Shown here piece after piece: positions 1 to 8,656 of a DNA stretch of 64,000 nt. Each line of letters starts with the position of its first letter. Positions within the stretch are counted from its first letter, which is position 1. Below the pieces are notes generated by a model that saw only the letters and a list, made by a program, of their open reading frames with translations, searched no databases and had not been told where the DNA came from. Location: assembly GCF_900105075.1 (NCBI RefSeq), contig NZ_FNSK01000002.1:1-64000 (forward strand). The letters run 5' to 3'. This DNA comes from Rhodobacter sp. 24-YEA-8 (GTDB taxonomy: Bacteria > Pseudomonadota > Alphaproteobacteria > Rhodobacterales > Rhodobacteraceae). The translations under genes were made by a program, and so were the position numbers.

Positions 1-847
1 GGATGTCATGGATCGCGCCGAGCGGATGCGCCAGAGAATGCACCGCGCCGAGACCCTTCTGGAACGCCACGCCCCCCATCATCGCGGCAGCAAACATCAT
101 CGTCCGCGCCTCGAGATCCTGGCCGTTCTTCACCGCGCGCGGCAGGGCGTCGCGGATGATCCTCAGGCCTTCCAGCGCAATACCATCCGCCATCGGATGA
201 AAGCTCTCGACGCAAAAGGTCTCGAAACAATGGGTGAAAGCGTCCATGCCCGTTGCCGCCGTCAGCGCGGGCGGCAGGCCGAGCGCCAGTTCCGGGTCGC
301 CGATCACCAGGACCGGCAGCATTTTCGGGTGGAAGATGATCTTCTTGGTATGGTCGGTCGTGTTGGTGAGAACCGCTGCCCGCCCGACCTCGGACCCTGT
401 CCCGGCGGTGGTCGGCACCGCGATGATCGGATGGATGCGGTCGGCATCGGCGCGGGTCCACCAGTCGCCGATATCTTCGAGATCCCAGACCGGAATGGTC
501 TGCCCCTCCATCAGCGCAACCAGCTTGCCGACATCCATCGCCGAACCGCCGCCGATCACGATCACCCCGTCATGCGCGCCTTTGCGGAAGGCTTCGATCC
601 CGGCGGTGAGGTTCAGATCGGTCGGGTTGCCCTGCACATCGGAAAACAGCGCTGGCGTAAGGCCGGCCGCTGTCAGCGCCGCCAGCGCGGCAGTGATAAA
701 GGGCAGATGCGCAAGGCCCTTATCGGTGACAACCAGCGGACGCCGGATGCCGGCCGCGATGGTATGGGCGCCAATACCGGCGATCTTGCCGGCTCCGGCA
801 TGGATGGTGGTCGGGTAGCTCCAGCGGGCGGTCAGGGGGTAAGTCAT
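1..847 (-). CDS. Iron-containing alcohol dehydrogenase (partial, C-terminus beyond window)
   Basis: This is a group III iron-type NAD(P)-dependent alcohol dehydrogenase; about 282 N-terminal residues are visible and the rest lies before base 1. Translation of the minus strand shows the nucleotide-binding GGGSAMDVGK stretch, the PTTAGTGSE motif, the metal-ligand segment GMDAFTHCFE and the HSLAHPLGAIHD histidine cluster, so the four expected iron ligands appear present. The start ATG overlaps the stop of the upstream glutamine-synthetase-like gene (ATGA), which indicates translational coupling and a shared pathway. The substrate cannot be read from sequence; an alcohol released from or carried on a gamma-glutamyl amide is the contextual guess. 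Confidence 0.9.
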   Translation of the reverse strand, partial: MTYPLTARWSYPTTIHAGAGKIAGIGAHTIAAGIRRPLVVTDKGLAHLPFITAALAALTAAGLTPALFSDVQGNPTDLNLTAGIEAFRKGAHDGVIVIGGGSAMDVGKLVALMEGQTIPVWDLEDIGDWWTRADADRIHPIIAVPTTAGTGSEVGRAAVLTNTTDHTKKIIFHPKMLPVLVIGDPELALGLPPALTAATGMDAFTHCFETFCVESFHPMADGIALEGLRIIRDALPRAVKNGQDLEARTMMFAAAMMGGVAFQKGLGAVHSLAHPLGAIHDI

Positions 848-2171
848 CAGATCATCTCGAAGTAACGGTTCAGTTCCCAGTCCGAGACCCAGGCGCGTTG
901 TGCCGCGACCTCTGCCTCGCGTGAGGTGGCGAAATGGTCGGTAAAGGCGTCGCCAAACCAGGCGCGCGCCATATCCGATCCACGCAATCGGGCGGCGGCT
1001 TCGGCGAGAGAGGCCGGAAAGCGGCGTTCGGGCGGCAGGTCTGCCTCATAGCCATTGCCTTTGACCGCCGGGCCGGGGTCGAGGCCCTCGCGGATGCCCT
1101 GAAGGCCCGAGGCAAGGGCTGCGGCCAGCACCAGATAGGGGTTTGCATCCGCTGCCGGAGGCCGCATCTCGACCCGGATCGACTTCGCGCTGTCGCCGAC
1201 GACGCGCAGGCTGCAGGTGCGGTTGTCAAAGCCCCAGGTCGCACCGGTCGGCGCCCAGAACCCGGGCGCAAGACGGGTGAAAGAATTGATCGTGGGGGCA
1301 TAAAGCGCGAGGAGTTCGGGCATGTATTTCAGCTGGCCCGCGATGAAATGGCGCGCGGTCTGCGACAGGCCACCTTCGCCGTCAGGGTCATAGAAGGCCG
1401 ACTGCTCCCCTTGCCACAGGGACAGATGCGTATGGCCACCGCAGCCGGGCAAGCCGTTCAGCGGTTTCGCCATATAGCACAGGCTCAGCCCGTTCTGATT
1501 GCCCCAGGCCCTTGAGAAAGCCTTGAAAATCGCGGCCCGATCGGCGCCTTCCAGCGGTTCTGACGGGGTGAAGGCGAATTCCATCGCGCCTTCACCGGCC
1601 TCGGGATGGATCGCCTCCAGCGGCGTTTCCAGCTGACGCGCCAGCGCCATCAGCCCCGAGAAGAAGCCGTCTTCGACCGCCATCCGCTGCACCGAATAGC
1701 CGCCGGTTGTCGGGTTCAGGGGGGTAAGGCCGCGATAGCCCTTGGCCAGAGCCGAGGCGGGTGTCTCGCGGAAAACGTAGAACTCATATTCAAACCCGGC
1801 CAGGGCGGTGAACGCCATGGCGCGGGTCTCGTCCAGCACCCGCCCTGCCAGCCTGCGCGGGCAAAGGGCCGCGCCCGGCCCATCGGCATATTCGACGAGG
1901 TGAAAGCGCCGCCCGTCGCCTGGCATCACCCGGCCCGGCCCCGGCACCACCCGGATCGGGTCATCATGATAGCCGGTATGCCAGCCGGTATGCCGGTTCT
2001 GATACAGCGCGTCGCGGCTGTCCCAGCCCAGCACCACCGAGCAAAAGGCACCACCCTTTTCCTGCCAGGATTTAAGCTTTGCACTTGTCGCGTATTTGCC
2101 CCGGATCAGCCCGTCGAGGTCGACATAGCCGAGCATCGCGAAATCGTCGCCGGGGGGGGAATATCATTCAT
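847..2171 (-). CDS. Glutamine-synthetase-like gamma-glutamyl amide ligase; frame broken by a C tract near its start
   Basis: ATP-dependent ligase of the glutamine synthetase fold, closest in style to the GlnA3/GlnA4/PuuA/IpuC amine gamma-glutamylating group. Visible motifs are FEYEFYVF, the EAGEGAMEF metal/substrate segment, GCGGHTHLSLW, NSFTRLAPGFWAPTGATWG, and the RVEMRPPAADANPYL active-site stretch. The uninterrupted frame runs 2136-847 (429 residues, ATG at 2136, no ribosome site). A better start is ATG at 2171, 11 bases after the livF stop and preceded by GAGGAAAAG. From there the reading frame enters eight Cs (2159-2152) and is off by one; one more C would give MNDIPPPGDDFAMLGYVD, a natural N-terminus. 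It is either a sequencing/assembly indel or phase-variable. Amine substrate unknown; ordinary ammonia assimilation is unlikely given the neighbours. Confidence 0.85.
2152..2159. repeat. Homopolymer of eight G (C on coding strand) inside the ligase start region
   Basis: Eight identical bases lie 12 codon bases after the best-supported start of the glutamine-synthetase-like gene. The number eight puts the ribosome out of frame; nine (or six) would fuse the well-placed ATG and Shine-Dalgarno to the conserved protein. Confidence 0.9.
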
Positions 2172-2181
2172 CGTCTTTTCC

Positions 2182-2889
2182 TCAGGCGCCGAGATAGGCG
2201 CGGGCGACTTCGGGGTCGGTCAGCAGATCGGCGGACCGGCCCTGCAGCGCAATCGCCCCGGTTTCCAGCACATAGCCATGATCGGAAAGCTGCAGCGCGA
2301 GGCTCGCATTCTGTTCGACCAGCACGATAGACAGGCCCGAGGCGCGCAGTTCCCGGATCAGCGCCGCGATCTCGTCGATCATCACCGGCGAAAGGCCCAG
2401 CGACGGCTCGTCCATCAGAAGAACCTTCGGCCTTGCCATCAGCGCGCGGCCGATTGCGACCATCTGCTGTTGCCCGCCCGAAAGCTTTCCCGCCGGCTGG
2501 TTCTGTTTCTCGCGCAGGATGGGAAAGCGGTCGAACACCTCTTCGATCCCCTTTGCGATCCGCGCGCGGTCGCGGTCGAGATAGGCGCCGATACGCAGAT
2601 TTTCCTTCACCGTCATCAGCTTGAAGAGCTTGCGCCCTTCGGGGACATTGACAATGCCAAGGCCGACGATCTCATGAGCGGGACGCCCGGTGATCACCTG
2701 GCCATTGAAACGCACCTCGCCGCGCGACGGTTTTTCCAGCCCCGAAACCGCCTTCAGGATCGAGCTTTTTCCCGCGCCATTCGCCCCGATCAGGGTGATG
2801 ACGCCGCCTTCTTCCAGCGCCATCGAGACGCCTTTGACCGCCTCGACCTTGCCGTAATGGACCCACAGATCGCGTATCTCAAGCAACAT
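2182..2889 (-). CDS. livF: Branched-chain amino acid-type ABC transporter ATPase LivF
   Basis: Second ATPase of a HAAT-family importer (235 residues). Walker A GANGAGKSS, signature LSGGQQQMVAIG and Walker B VLLMDEPSLGLSP are intact, and the LVEQNASLAL H-loop region is typical of LivF. The start ATG at 2889 was chosen because MLLEIRDLWVHYG is the family N-terminus; it overlaps the end of livG by 11 bases. A longer open frame to 2967 has no family match in its extra 26 residues. The stop TGA is 10 bases before the next gene's best start. Confidence 0.95.
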   Translation of the reverse strand: MLLEIRDLWVHYGKVEAVKGVSMALEEGGVITLIGANGAGKSSILKAVSGLEKPSRGEVRFNGQVITGRPAHEIVGLGIVNVPEGRKLFKLMTVKENLRIGAYLDRDRARIAKGIEEVFDRFPILREKQNQPAGKLSGGQQQMVAIGRALMARPKVLLMDEPSLGLSPVMIDEIAALIRELRASGLSIVLVEQNASLALQLSDHGYVLETGAIALQGRSADLLTDPEVARAYLGA

Positions 2890-3649
2890 GGGCCTGGCTC
2901 CCCAGATAGGCTTCGCGCACCTGCGCATTGGCGCGCACTGCTTCGGGCGTGCCGTCGGCGATCTCATTGCCGAAGTTCAGGACCGTGATGCGGTCGCAGA
3001 GCCCCATCACCACCTTCATGTCATGTTCGATCAGCATGATGGTGATGCCGGTCTCGCGGATACGGCGGACGAGATGAATCATCTCGCGGCTCTCATCGCT
3101 GTTCATGCCGGCACAAGGCTCGTCGAGAAGCAGCATTTTCGGTTCTGCCGCGAGCGCGATGGCGATGCCGAGCATCTTCTGATGCCCATGTGCCAGGGTC
3201 GAGGCCTGTTGATCGACCAGCCCTCCGAGGCCCACGAAATCCAGGATTTCACGCGCGCGGGCGACCGATCCGGCCTCGGCCTCGCGCGTCTTGCGGGTTC
3301 TGAGCAGCGATCCCCAATAGGAATGGCGCGCATGAAGGTAATTCCCGGCGACCACGTTTTTCAGCACGGAAAACTGTTTGAACAGAGTGACATGCTGGAA
3401 GGTTCTGACCAGCCCCTCTGCCGCGATCTGATGCGGCTTCATACCGCTGATCCTCTGGCCCCGGTATCGGATTTCCCCTGCCGTCACCGGATAGCGCCCG
3501 GAACAGGCGTTGAAAAACGTGGTCTTGCCGGCGCCGTTCGGGCCGATCAGCCCGCGGATCTCACCTTCCTCGACCGTCAGATCGAGGCCGGCAATCGCGG
3601 TGACACCGCCGAATTTCATCTGAAGGCCGCGCGCCTCTAATTCATGCAT
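2879..3649 (-). CDS. livG: Branched-chain amino acid-type ABC transporter ATPase LivG
   Basis: First ATPase of the importer (256 residues). Walker A GPNGAGKTT and Walker B MLLLDEPCAGMNSDE are clear; the signature region reads LAHGHQKMLGIA, the LivG-type variant of LSGGQ. H-loop IEHDM present. The ATG at 3649 gives the usual MHELEARGLQMKFGG beginning, with GAGG nine bases upstream; the frame could extend to 3715 but that would overlap livM and lacks family similarity. Located 10 bases after livM. Confidence 0.95.
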   Translation of the reverse strand: MHELEARGLQMKFGGVTAIAGLDLTVEEGEIRGLIGPNGAGKTTFFNACSGRYPVTAGEIRYRGQRISGMKPHQIAAEGLVRTFQHVTLFKQFSVLKNVVAGNYLHARHSYWGSLLRTRKTREAEAGSVARAREILDFVGLGGLVDQQASTLAHGHQKMLGIAIALAAEPKMLLLDEPCAGMNSDESREMIHLVRRIRETGITIMLIEHDMKVVMGLCDRITVLNFGNEIADGTPEAVRANAQVREAYLGSQAHVA

Positions 3650-3659
3650 GACACGGGCC

Positions 3660-4640
3660 TCACTTCTGCGAATTGCGGTTGAAGAGCTTGCGGATACGGG
3701 CAGGGACCGTTTCAAGCCCGCCCGGGAGCAGCAGGACCGAGGCGATCAGCACCACTCCGAAGAAAATGGTGCGGAAATAGCCGGTGGCGCGCAAAGCCTC
3801 ATCGACCATGGTCAGTGAGATCGCGCCCGCGACCGGTCCGCCAACTGTGGTCAGCCCACCTACGATCAGATGCACCAGCGCGAATTCCGACTTCCAGATG
3901 TCGAAACTTTTGGGGCTGATATAGGTCTGGTAATGCGCGTAAAGCGCGCCGGTCACGCCGACGAGGGTGCAGGCGATGGTGAAACAGACGACTTTCTGGC
4001 GGAAGACATTGATGCCGGTATGTTGCGCCAGCAGTTCATTTTCATGGATCGCCCACCAGATCGTGCCGGTGCGCGACGCATTCATGCGGTAGATGATCCA
4101 GACCGTCAGCGAGACGAAGAACAGCGCCAGATAGTAATAGGCGATGCGGTTCGCAAAGTCGATTTGCAGGAAGCCAAGGTCAAGGACCGGCGGTTTGATA
4201 TCGAAGATCCCGTCCCAGCCGCCGAAGAAGCCTTTGAAATAGGCGAAGTTGCGTTTGATCACCTCGCCCACCGCCCAGGAGGCCATGAAGAAATACACTG
4301 CCCGGGTCCGCATCAGGGGCACCGCGATCAGCATGGCGAAAAGGGCAGAGACCGCGGCGCCGATCCACAGGCCATACCACATCGAAAGCCCCAGTTTCGT
4401 CAGCACCAGAGCCGAGGCATAGGCGCCGATCCCCATGAAACCGGCATGGGCGAAAGAGATCACGCCAAGAGACCAGATCATCCAGAGGCTCGTGGCAAGG
4501 GCCACGTTGAAGCTGATCGTGATGCCGACATGGATCATGTAGAGGTCGAAGCCGACCAGCGCCGGTGCGGCGAGGGCCAGGGCGAGGAGCCCGCCCCAGA
4601 CAAGGCGGTTCGGGCTGGCGATGATGTCAGATTTATCCAT
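3660..4640 (-). CDS. livM: Branched-chain amino acid-type ABC transporter permease LivM
   Basis: Integral membrane permease of 326 residues with about eight to ten hydrophobic segments. The SLWMIWSLGVISFAHAGFMG segment is the family's conserved first region, and IWWAIHENELLAQHTGINV is the cytoplasmic EAA-type loop that contacts the ATPases. ATG at 4640 is preceded by GAGGGGGCG. The livH stop (4651) lies 10 bases upstream, consistent with one transcript. Confidence 0.95.
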   Translation of the reverse strand: MDKSDIIASPNRLVWGGLLALALAAPALVGFDLYMIHVGITISFNVALATSLWMIWSLGVISFAHAGFMGIGAYASALVLTKLGLSMWYGLWIGAAVSALFAMLIAVPLMRTRAVYFFMASWAVGEVIKRNFAYFKGFFGGWDGIFDIKPPVLDLGFLQIDFANRIAYYYLALFFVSLTVWIIYRMNASRTGTIWWAIHENELLAQHTGINVFRQKVVCFTIACTLVGVTGALYAHYQTYISPKSFDIWKSEFALVHLIVGGLTTVGGPVAGAISLTMVDEALRATGYFRTIFFGVVLIASVLLLPGGLETVPARIRKLFNRNSQK

Positions 4641-4650
4641 GATCGCCCCC

Positions 4651-5514
4651 TCAGTCCCAGTTCTGGCCAAAGAGACCCGAGGGCCGGAAGACAAGGATCA
4701 GGAAGATCACCACGAAGCTCAGGATGATCGCGATATCGCCGGAGATGGTGGTGGTGATCACCGAGTCGATCATCCCGAGGATCAGGCCTCCGACCAGGGC
4801 CCCGATCACCGATCCCAGCCCCCCCATGATCACGATCATGAAGGCCTTGATCGTAGCCAGAAAGCCCATGGTCGGCACGATCGACAGAAGCGTGCCCATC
4901 ATACAGCCGGCAATCGCCGCCATGGCCGAACCGATGCCAAAGGCGATCCAATGGACACGGTCGGTGCGGATCCCCTGCAATGCGGCGGTCTGCGGGTCTT
5001 CGGCCACGGCGCGGATGGCAAAGCCGGTGACCGAGTGGCGCAGGAAGGCCCAGAGCGCGATGATCAGCCCGATGGAGACCGCCGAGATCACGATCCGCTC
5101 ATAGGACAGATAGGCGCCGCCGATCAGCATGCCACCCGAAACAGCGGAAGGGATGCCCTTGGTCGTGGTCCCGAACAGGAGCTGACCCGAACCCGAGATA
5201 ATCAGAACCAATCCCAGAGAGACCGCGAGCGAGTAGAGAATGTTCTTACCCTGCAAGGGCTTGAACAGCACCACCTGCAAGACCGCGCCAAGGCAGAAGA
5301 TCAGCCCGGCCGAAAAGGCCACCCCGGCCCAATAGGGCAGGCCCAGCTCTGCATGCCAGTAATACAGGGCAAAGGCGCCCAGCATGAACATCTCGCCATG
5401 CGCATATTGGATGATGCGCATCACCCCGAAAATCAGCGTCAACCCGATCGCGATCAGCGCATACATCAGGCCGAGGCTCAGGCCGGTCAGGCCCATTTGC
5501 AGAAAGTCGCTCAT
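4651..5514 (-). CDS. livH: Branched-chain amino acid-type ABC transporter permease LivH
   Basis: Integral membrane permease of 287 residues; the usual LivH length is about 290-308. The N-terminal MGLTGLSLGLMYALIAIG and LTLIFGVMRIIQYAHGEMFM segments are diagnostic, as is AVAEDPQTAALQGI in the EAA loop. Together with LivM it forms the membrane channel. It follows the binding-protein gene after a 101-base gap that carries a strong stem-loop. Confidence 0.95.
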   Translation of the reverse strand: MSDFLQMGLTGLSLGLMYALIAIGLTLIFGVMRIIQYAHGEMFMLGAFALYYWHAELGLPYWAGVAFSAGLIFCLGAVLQVVLFKPLQGKNILYSLAVSLGLVLIISGSGQLLFGTTTKGIPSAVSGGMLIGGAYLSYERIVISAVSIGLIIALWAFLRHSVTGFAIRAVAEDPQTAALQGIRTDRVHWIAFGIGSAMAAIAGCMMGTLLSIVPTMGFLATIKAFMIVIMGGLGSVIGALVGGLILGMIDSVITTTISGDIAIILSFVVIFLILVFRPSGLFGQNWD

Positions 5515-5574
5515 GCGTGGAATACTCCGGAGGCCGCACAGATTACAGACGACAGACCGCGCCTGCCGCCTTTA

Positions 5575-5598
5575 CCGGCCCGGATCACCCCGGGCCGG
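5575..5598. promoter_or_regulatory. Stem-loop between binding-protein and permease genes
   Basis: Perfect 9-bp inverted repeat CCGGCCCGG (5575-5583) / CCGGGCCGG (5590-5598) with a 6-base loop, in the gap after the binding-protein stop and before livH. There is no T run on the minus strand. Such elements commonly protect upstream mRNA or attenuate readthrough so that the binding protein is made in excess. Confidence 0.7.
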
Positions 5599-5615
5599 CA
5601 GCATTGCCTGAATGA

Positions 5616-6839
5616 TCAGTAATCGTCGGGAAGGGCGGGGAAACGCACGTCTTCGACCTGGGCCACAGCTTTGTCGATGGTGGTGGTGTAACAGTCGTAA
5701 ATGCCCTGGCGCGCCACGCCGAAAGACTTCTCGCCGCCCCATTTCACATGGCCGACATAGGTGTCATCCAGCTGTACCTGCGCCAGCGCCTCGGCCACCG
5801 CTTTGGTGTCTTCGGCGGTGCCCGCCATCTCCCAGGCCGCTTTCAGCGAATAGATCCACCAGGAATAGTTGCCTGCCAGCGCGTTGAAGGTCCCGAAGCG
5901 GTCCATAAAGCGCTTCTCGATGGCTTTCTGTGTGTCGGTCGAAGGCGAGACATTGGTTACCGGCAGGATGACACCATCGGCATGTTCGCCCGCAACCTCA
6001 AGGATCGTCGTGGTTTCGGACGCGGCCGGTGACGAGATCGGGCCGGTATAGCCCAGCTCGCGCGCCGCCTTGACGATCGAGGCGGTGATGCCGGGGGGCG
6101 AGGGCGAGGTCACGATGAAATCGGGCCGGTCGGAAATGGTCTTCGCAACGATGGGATAGAAATCGGTGTCTTCCCAATTGTAGAATTCGGCCGATTTCTG
6201 GGTGATGCCGTAATAATCCATCAGCCGCTTGTAGGAGGCATGGCAATCGGTGCCATCCTGGTCATTCGGGCCAATGAAAGCGGCCGTCTTCAGCGCGTCC
6301 TTGCCGTATTTTTCCTGCATGAAGGGAAGATAGGCAAAGCCCTGTTCATAATCCGACATCTCGGCGCGGAAATGCAGCGGGTAGTCCTTGCCGAAAAGCT
6401 CAAGATAGCCCCAGCAGGCGACAATCGACAAAACGCCGGCGGGTTCGGTCACCTGCAACATGCCAACGGTCGAGGCCGCAGCCTGGCTGTAGACATATTT
6501 CACCTTGTCCTGCTCGACGAGGCGCAGGGTGGCGGCGCGGCTGTCGGCGACCTCGCCCTTGGTGTCATAGTCGATGACCTCAAGCATATGCGGCTCGCCA
6601 TTGATCATGACGCCGCCGGCGGCATTGATCACGGCGGCCCCGTCGGTAAAGCCCTGGGCGGTCGAGTGGCCCCAATAGGCAACCGGACCGGAAAGCGGCA
6701 CCGCACCGCCGATTTTTATGGTCTTATGGGTCTGGCTGAAGGCGCTGCGCGGCAGAATCGCCGGTGCAGCCAGTGCAACGGCGCCGGTGGTCAGCAGGCG
6801 GCGGCGATTCATCAGCAGTGGCGGAGAGGTTTTCCTCAT
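5616..6839 (-). CDS. Branched-chain amino acid/amide-type ABC transporter substrate-binding protein
   Basis: Periplasmic binding protein of the Leu/Ile/Val-type fold (Peripla_BP_6), 407 residues. An N-terminal signal with a twin-arginine-like NRRRLLTTG (residues 11-19) and the ALAAPAILPRSAFSQ region precedes the mature IKIGGAVPLSGPVAYWG, the family hallmark. ATG at 6839 is preceded by AGGGAAA. It is the first gene of the minus-strand operon and divergent from the D-aminopeptidase gene. The ligand is not determinable; with the downstream ligase it may be an amine, amide or amino alcohol rather than leucine. Confidence 0.92.
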   Translation of the reverse strand: MRKTSPPLLMNRRRLLTTGAVALAAPAILPRSAFSQTHKTIKIGGAVPLSGPVAYWGHSTAQGFTDGAAVINAAGGVMINGEPHMLEVIDYDTKGEVADSRAATLRLVEQDKVKYVYSQAAASTVGMLQVTEPAGVLSIVACWGYLELFGKDYPLHFRAEMSDYEQGFAYLPFMQEKYGKDALKTAAFIGPNDQDGTDCHASYKRLMDYYGITQKSAEFYNWEDTDFYPIVAKTISDRPDFIVTSPSPPGITASIVKAARELGYTGPISSPAASETTTILEVAGEHADGVILPVTNVSPSTDTQKAIEKRFMDRFGTFNALAGNYSWWIYSLKAAWEMAGTAEDTKAVAEALAQVQLDDTYVGHVKWGGEKSFGVARQGIYDCYTTTIDKAVAQVEDVRFPALPDDY

Positions 6840-7005
6840 GGTGATGTTTCCCTGTTGGATGCGAGTTTTTTTGATTTTGATCCGGCCACTATTCGCGTCT
6901 CCTCCGGGTCTGACTATCCAATTTCGGCAATGGCAGATTTCTCCCTGATCGCGGGTGGGCACGTAACCGTCTCTTCGGGCGTCGGGAGGACGGCAGTCAT
7001 CCCCC

Positions 7006-7034
7006 TTGAACTCTGCCGGTATCCGGCAATAGAT
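7006..7034 (+). promoter_or_regulatory. Possible promoter with embedded inverted repeat for the D-aminopeptidase operon
   Basis: TTGAAC (7006-7011) is followed after 17-18 bases by a weak -10 region around ATAGAT/TAGATG. The spacer holds GCCGG-TAT-CCGGC (7015-7027), a small dyad that could be an operator. The start codon is only 10 bases beyond, so the leader would be very short. The rest of the 204-base divergent gap (6840-7043) shows nothing I can name. Confidence 0.3.
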
Positions 7035-7043
7035 GCGCGGATC

Positions 7044-8606
7044 ATGACCAGCACCTCTCCCCTCCCGCTTGCAAAAGCCCTCGATCTGCTGCCGCGCCGT
7101 TTTGCCGGGCCGGGAGGCATTGCGGTTGTGTTGCAGGACGGGCGCGAGGTGGCCGCGCGGGCCTGGGGATATGCCAGCCTGGAACGCCATCAGCCGATGA
7201 CGCGGGCGACACGCCTGCCGATCTGTTCGATCTCGAAACAGTTTACCTGCGGCGCGATGCTCGCGGAATTCGGGGCGCCCGAGGCGCTCGATGCCTTGCT
7301 GCCTGACCTGCTGCCAGCGCTGGAAGGCCCGCGCCCGCTGGTCCGCCAGATGTGTCACAACCAGTCGGGGCTGCGCGATTACTGGGCGATGACGGTGGTC
7401 GAGGGCGCGACTGCCGAGCAGGTCTTCCCGGAAACCGAGGCAGTGCCGATGGTCGCCGCGATCCGCCAGGGCCATTTCGCGCCCGGCACAGGCTATTCCT
7501 ATTGCAACTGCAATTTCCGCCTCTTGCCCGATCTGATCCGCAAGGCGAATGGCCGCGCGCTGATCGATCTTTACCACCAGCATATCTGGGGGCCGGCGGG
7601 GATGAAGACCGCGACGCTGACCTCTGACACGAGGCAGCCCGAAGACGGTGTCACCGGCTATGAAGGCACTGATTCGACCGGTTTTTTCCCTGCGGATAAC
7701 GGAATTTTCTGGGTGGGGGATGCCGGGATCTCGGCTTCGCTTGACGATATGCTGGCCTATGAGGCCTGGATCGACGCCACGCGCGACGACGAAAACGGCA
7801 TCTATCGCCGCCTTTCGGCGCCGGTCGCGTTCAGCGATGGCAATCCGGCGCTTTACAGCTTTGGCCTTGTGCATGAGACGCTTGGCGGCGTGGCGCTGAC
7901 CGGTCATGGCGGTGCGCTCCGGGGCTTTCGGGCACAGCGCTTCCATGCGGCTGAGGCGCGGATCTCGGTGGTGGTGATGTTCAACCACGAGGCCTCGGCC
8001 CATGATGCGGCGCTCTTTCTGATGCGTGCGGCGCTTGGCCAGGCAGAACCTGCGCCGCTGCCGGTTGAGCCCGGCTGGGAGAGCCAGTGGCTTTGCCCCG
8101 AGACCGGGCTGATCGCGCGGCTGGAACCTGCGGATACGGCTGTTAAGCTGCATTTCGCCACCGGACCCGAGACCCTGTACCAGGCCGCGCCAGGCGTTCT
8201 TGCCTCGGATGAGGTGCGGCTGGAACGTCGGGGCGACCGGCTGCATATGCGCCGCCTGCGCGACAATATCGACACTCTGCTGGTGCCGCTTGCGCCGTGT
8301 GAAACGGCCGATGGTGCCGCGATTGCCGGTCTTTATCATTGCGCCGAGACCGGCAGCGCGCTGCGGCTCGAGGCGCAGGACGGGGCAGTCTTTGCCCTCT
8401 TTTCCGGAAGGCTTGGCGCGGGGCGGATGGAGCCGGTTCTGGCCGCCGGCCCCGATACCTGGCTTATCCGCACTAGGCGCGCGATGGATGCGCCGGCGCC
8501 GGGCGACTGGACGCTTCAGGTCAGGCGCGACGCTACGGGTCGGGTGACGGGCCTTGGCCTTGGCTGCTGGCTGGCGCGGGGGCTCGATTATGTCCGCCAT
8601 GACTGA
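7044..8606 (+). CDS. dap: D-aminopeptidase (serine peptidase family S12)
   Basis: Releases N-terminal D-amino acids from peptides and amides. The 520-residue length equals that of the characterised Ochrobactrum anthropi enzyme. The penicillin-binding-like catalytic motifs are visible: SISK at 62-65 (nucleophile Ser62, Lys65), YSYCN with Tyr153, and HGGALRGFR with His288 (family KTG-equivalent, HxG). Strings such as CHNQSGLRDYWA are strongly family-like. The C-terminal ~190 residues would form the two beta-barrel domains of DAP. No signal peptide is seen, so it is probably cytosolic. It heads an operon with an amidase/iminopeptidase and a peptide importer, implying use of imported D-amino-acid peptides. 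Confidence 0.92.
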   Translation: MTSTSPLPLAKALDLLPRRFAGPGGIAVVLQDGREVAARAWGYASLERHQPMTRATRLPICSISKQFTCGAMLAEFGAPEALDALLPDLLPALEGPRPLVRQMCHNQSGLRDYWAMTVVEGATAEQVFPETEAVPMVAAIRQGHFAPGTGYSYCNCNFRLLPDLIRKANGRALIDLYHQHIWGPAGMKTATLTSDTRQPEDGVTGYEGTDSTGFFPADNGIFWVGDAGISASLDDMLAYEAWIDATRDDENGIYRRLSAPVAFSDGNPALYSFGLVHETLGGVALTGHGGALRGFRAQRFHAAEARISVVVMFNHEASAHDAALFLMRAALGQAEPAPLPVEPGWESQWLCPETGLIARLEPADTAVKLHFATGPETLYQAAPGVLASDEVRLERRGDRLHMRRLRDNIDTLLVPLAPCETADGAAIAGLYHCAETGSALRLEAQDGAVFALFSGRLGAGRMEPVLAAGPDTWLIRTRRAMDAPAPGDWTLQVRRDATGRVTGLGLGCWLARGLDYVRHD

Positions 8607-8656
8607 ATTTGGCAGGGCTGAAGGGGATTTTCCGGGATAACCGGAGGGGAACTGGC

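Noticed and set aside
6240..7043. N-terminal extension of the D-aminopeptidase frame
   Set aside because: Overlaps the divergent binding-protein gene and promoter gap; the characterised family length is met exactly from the ATG at 7044.
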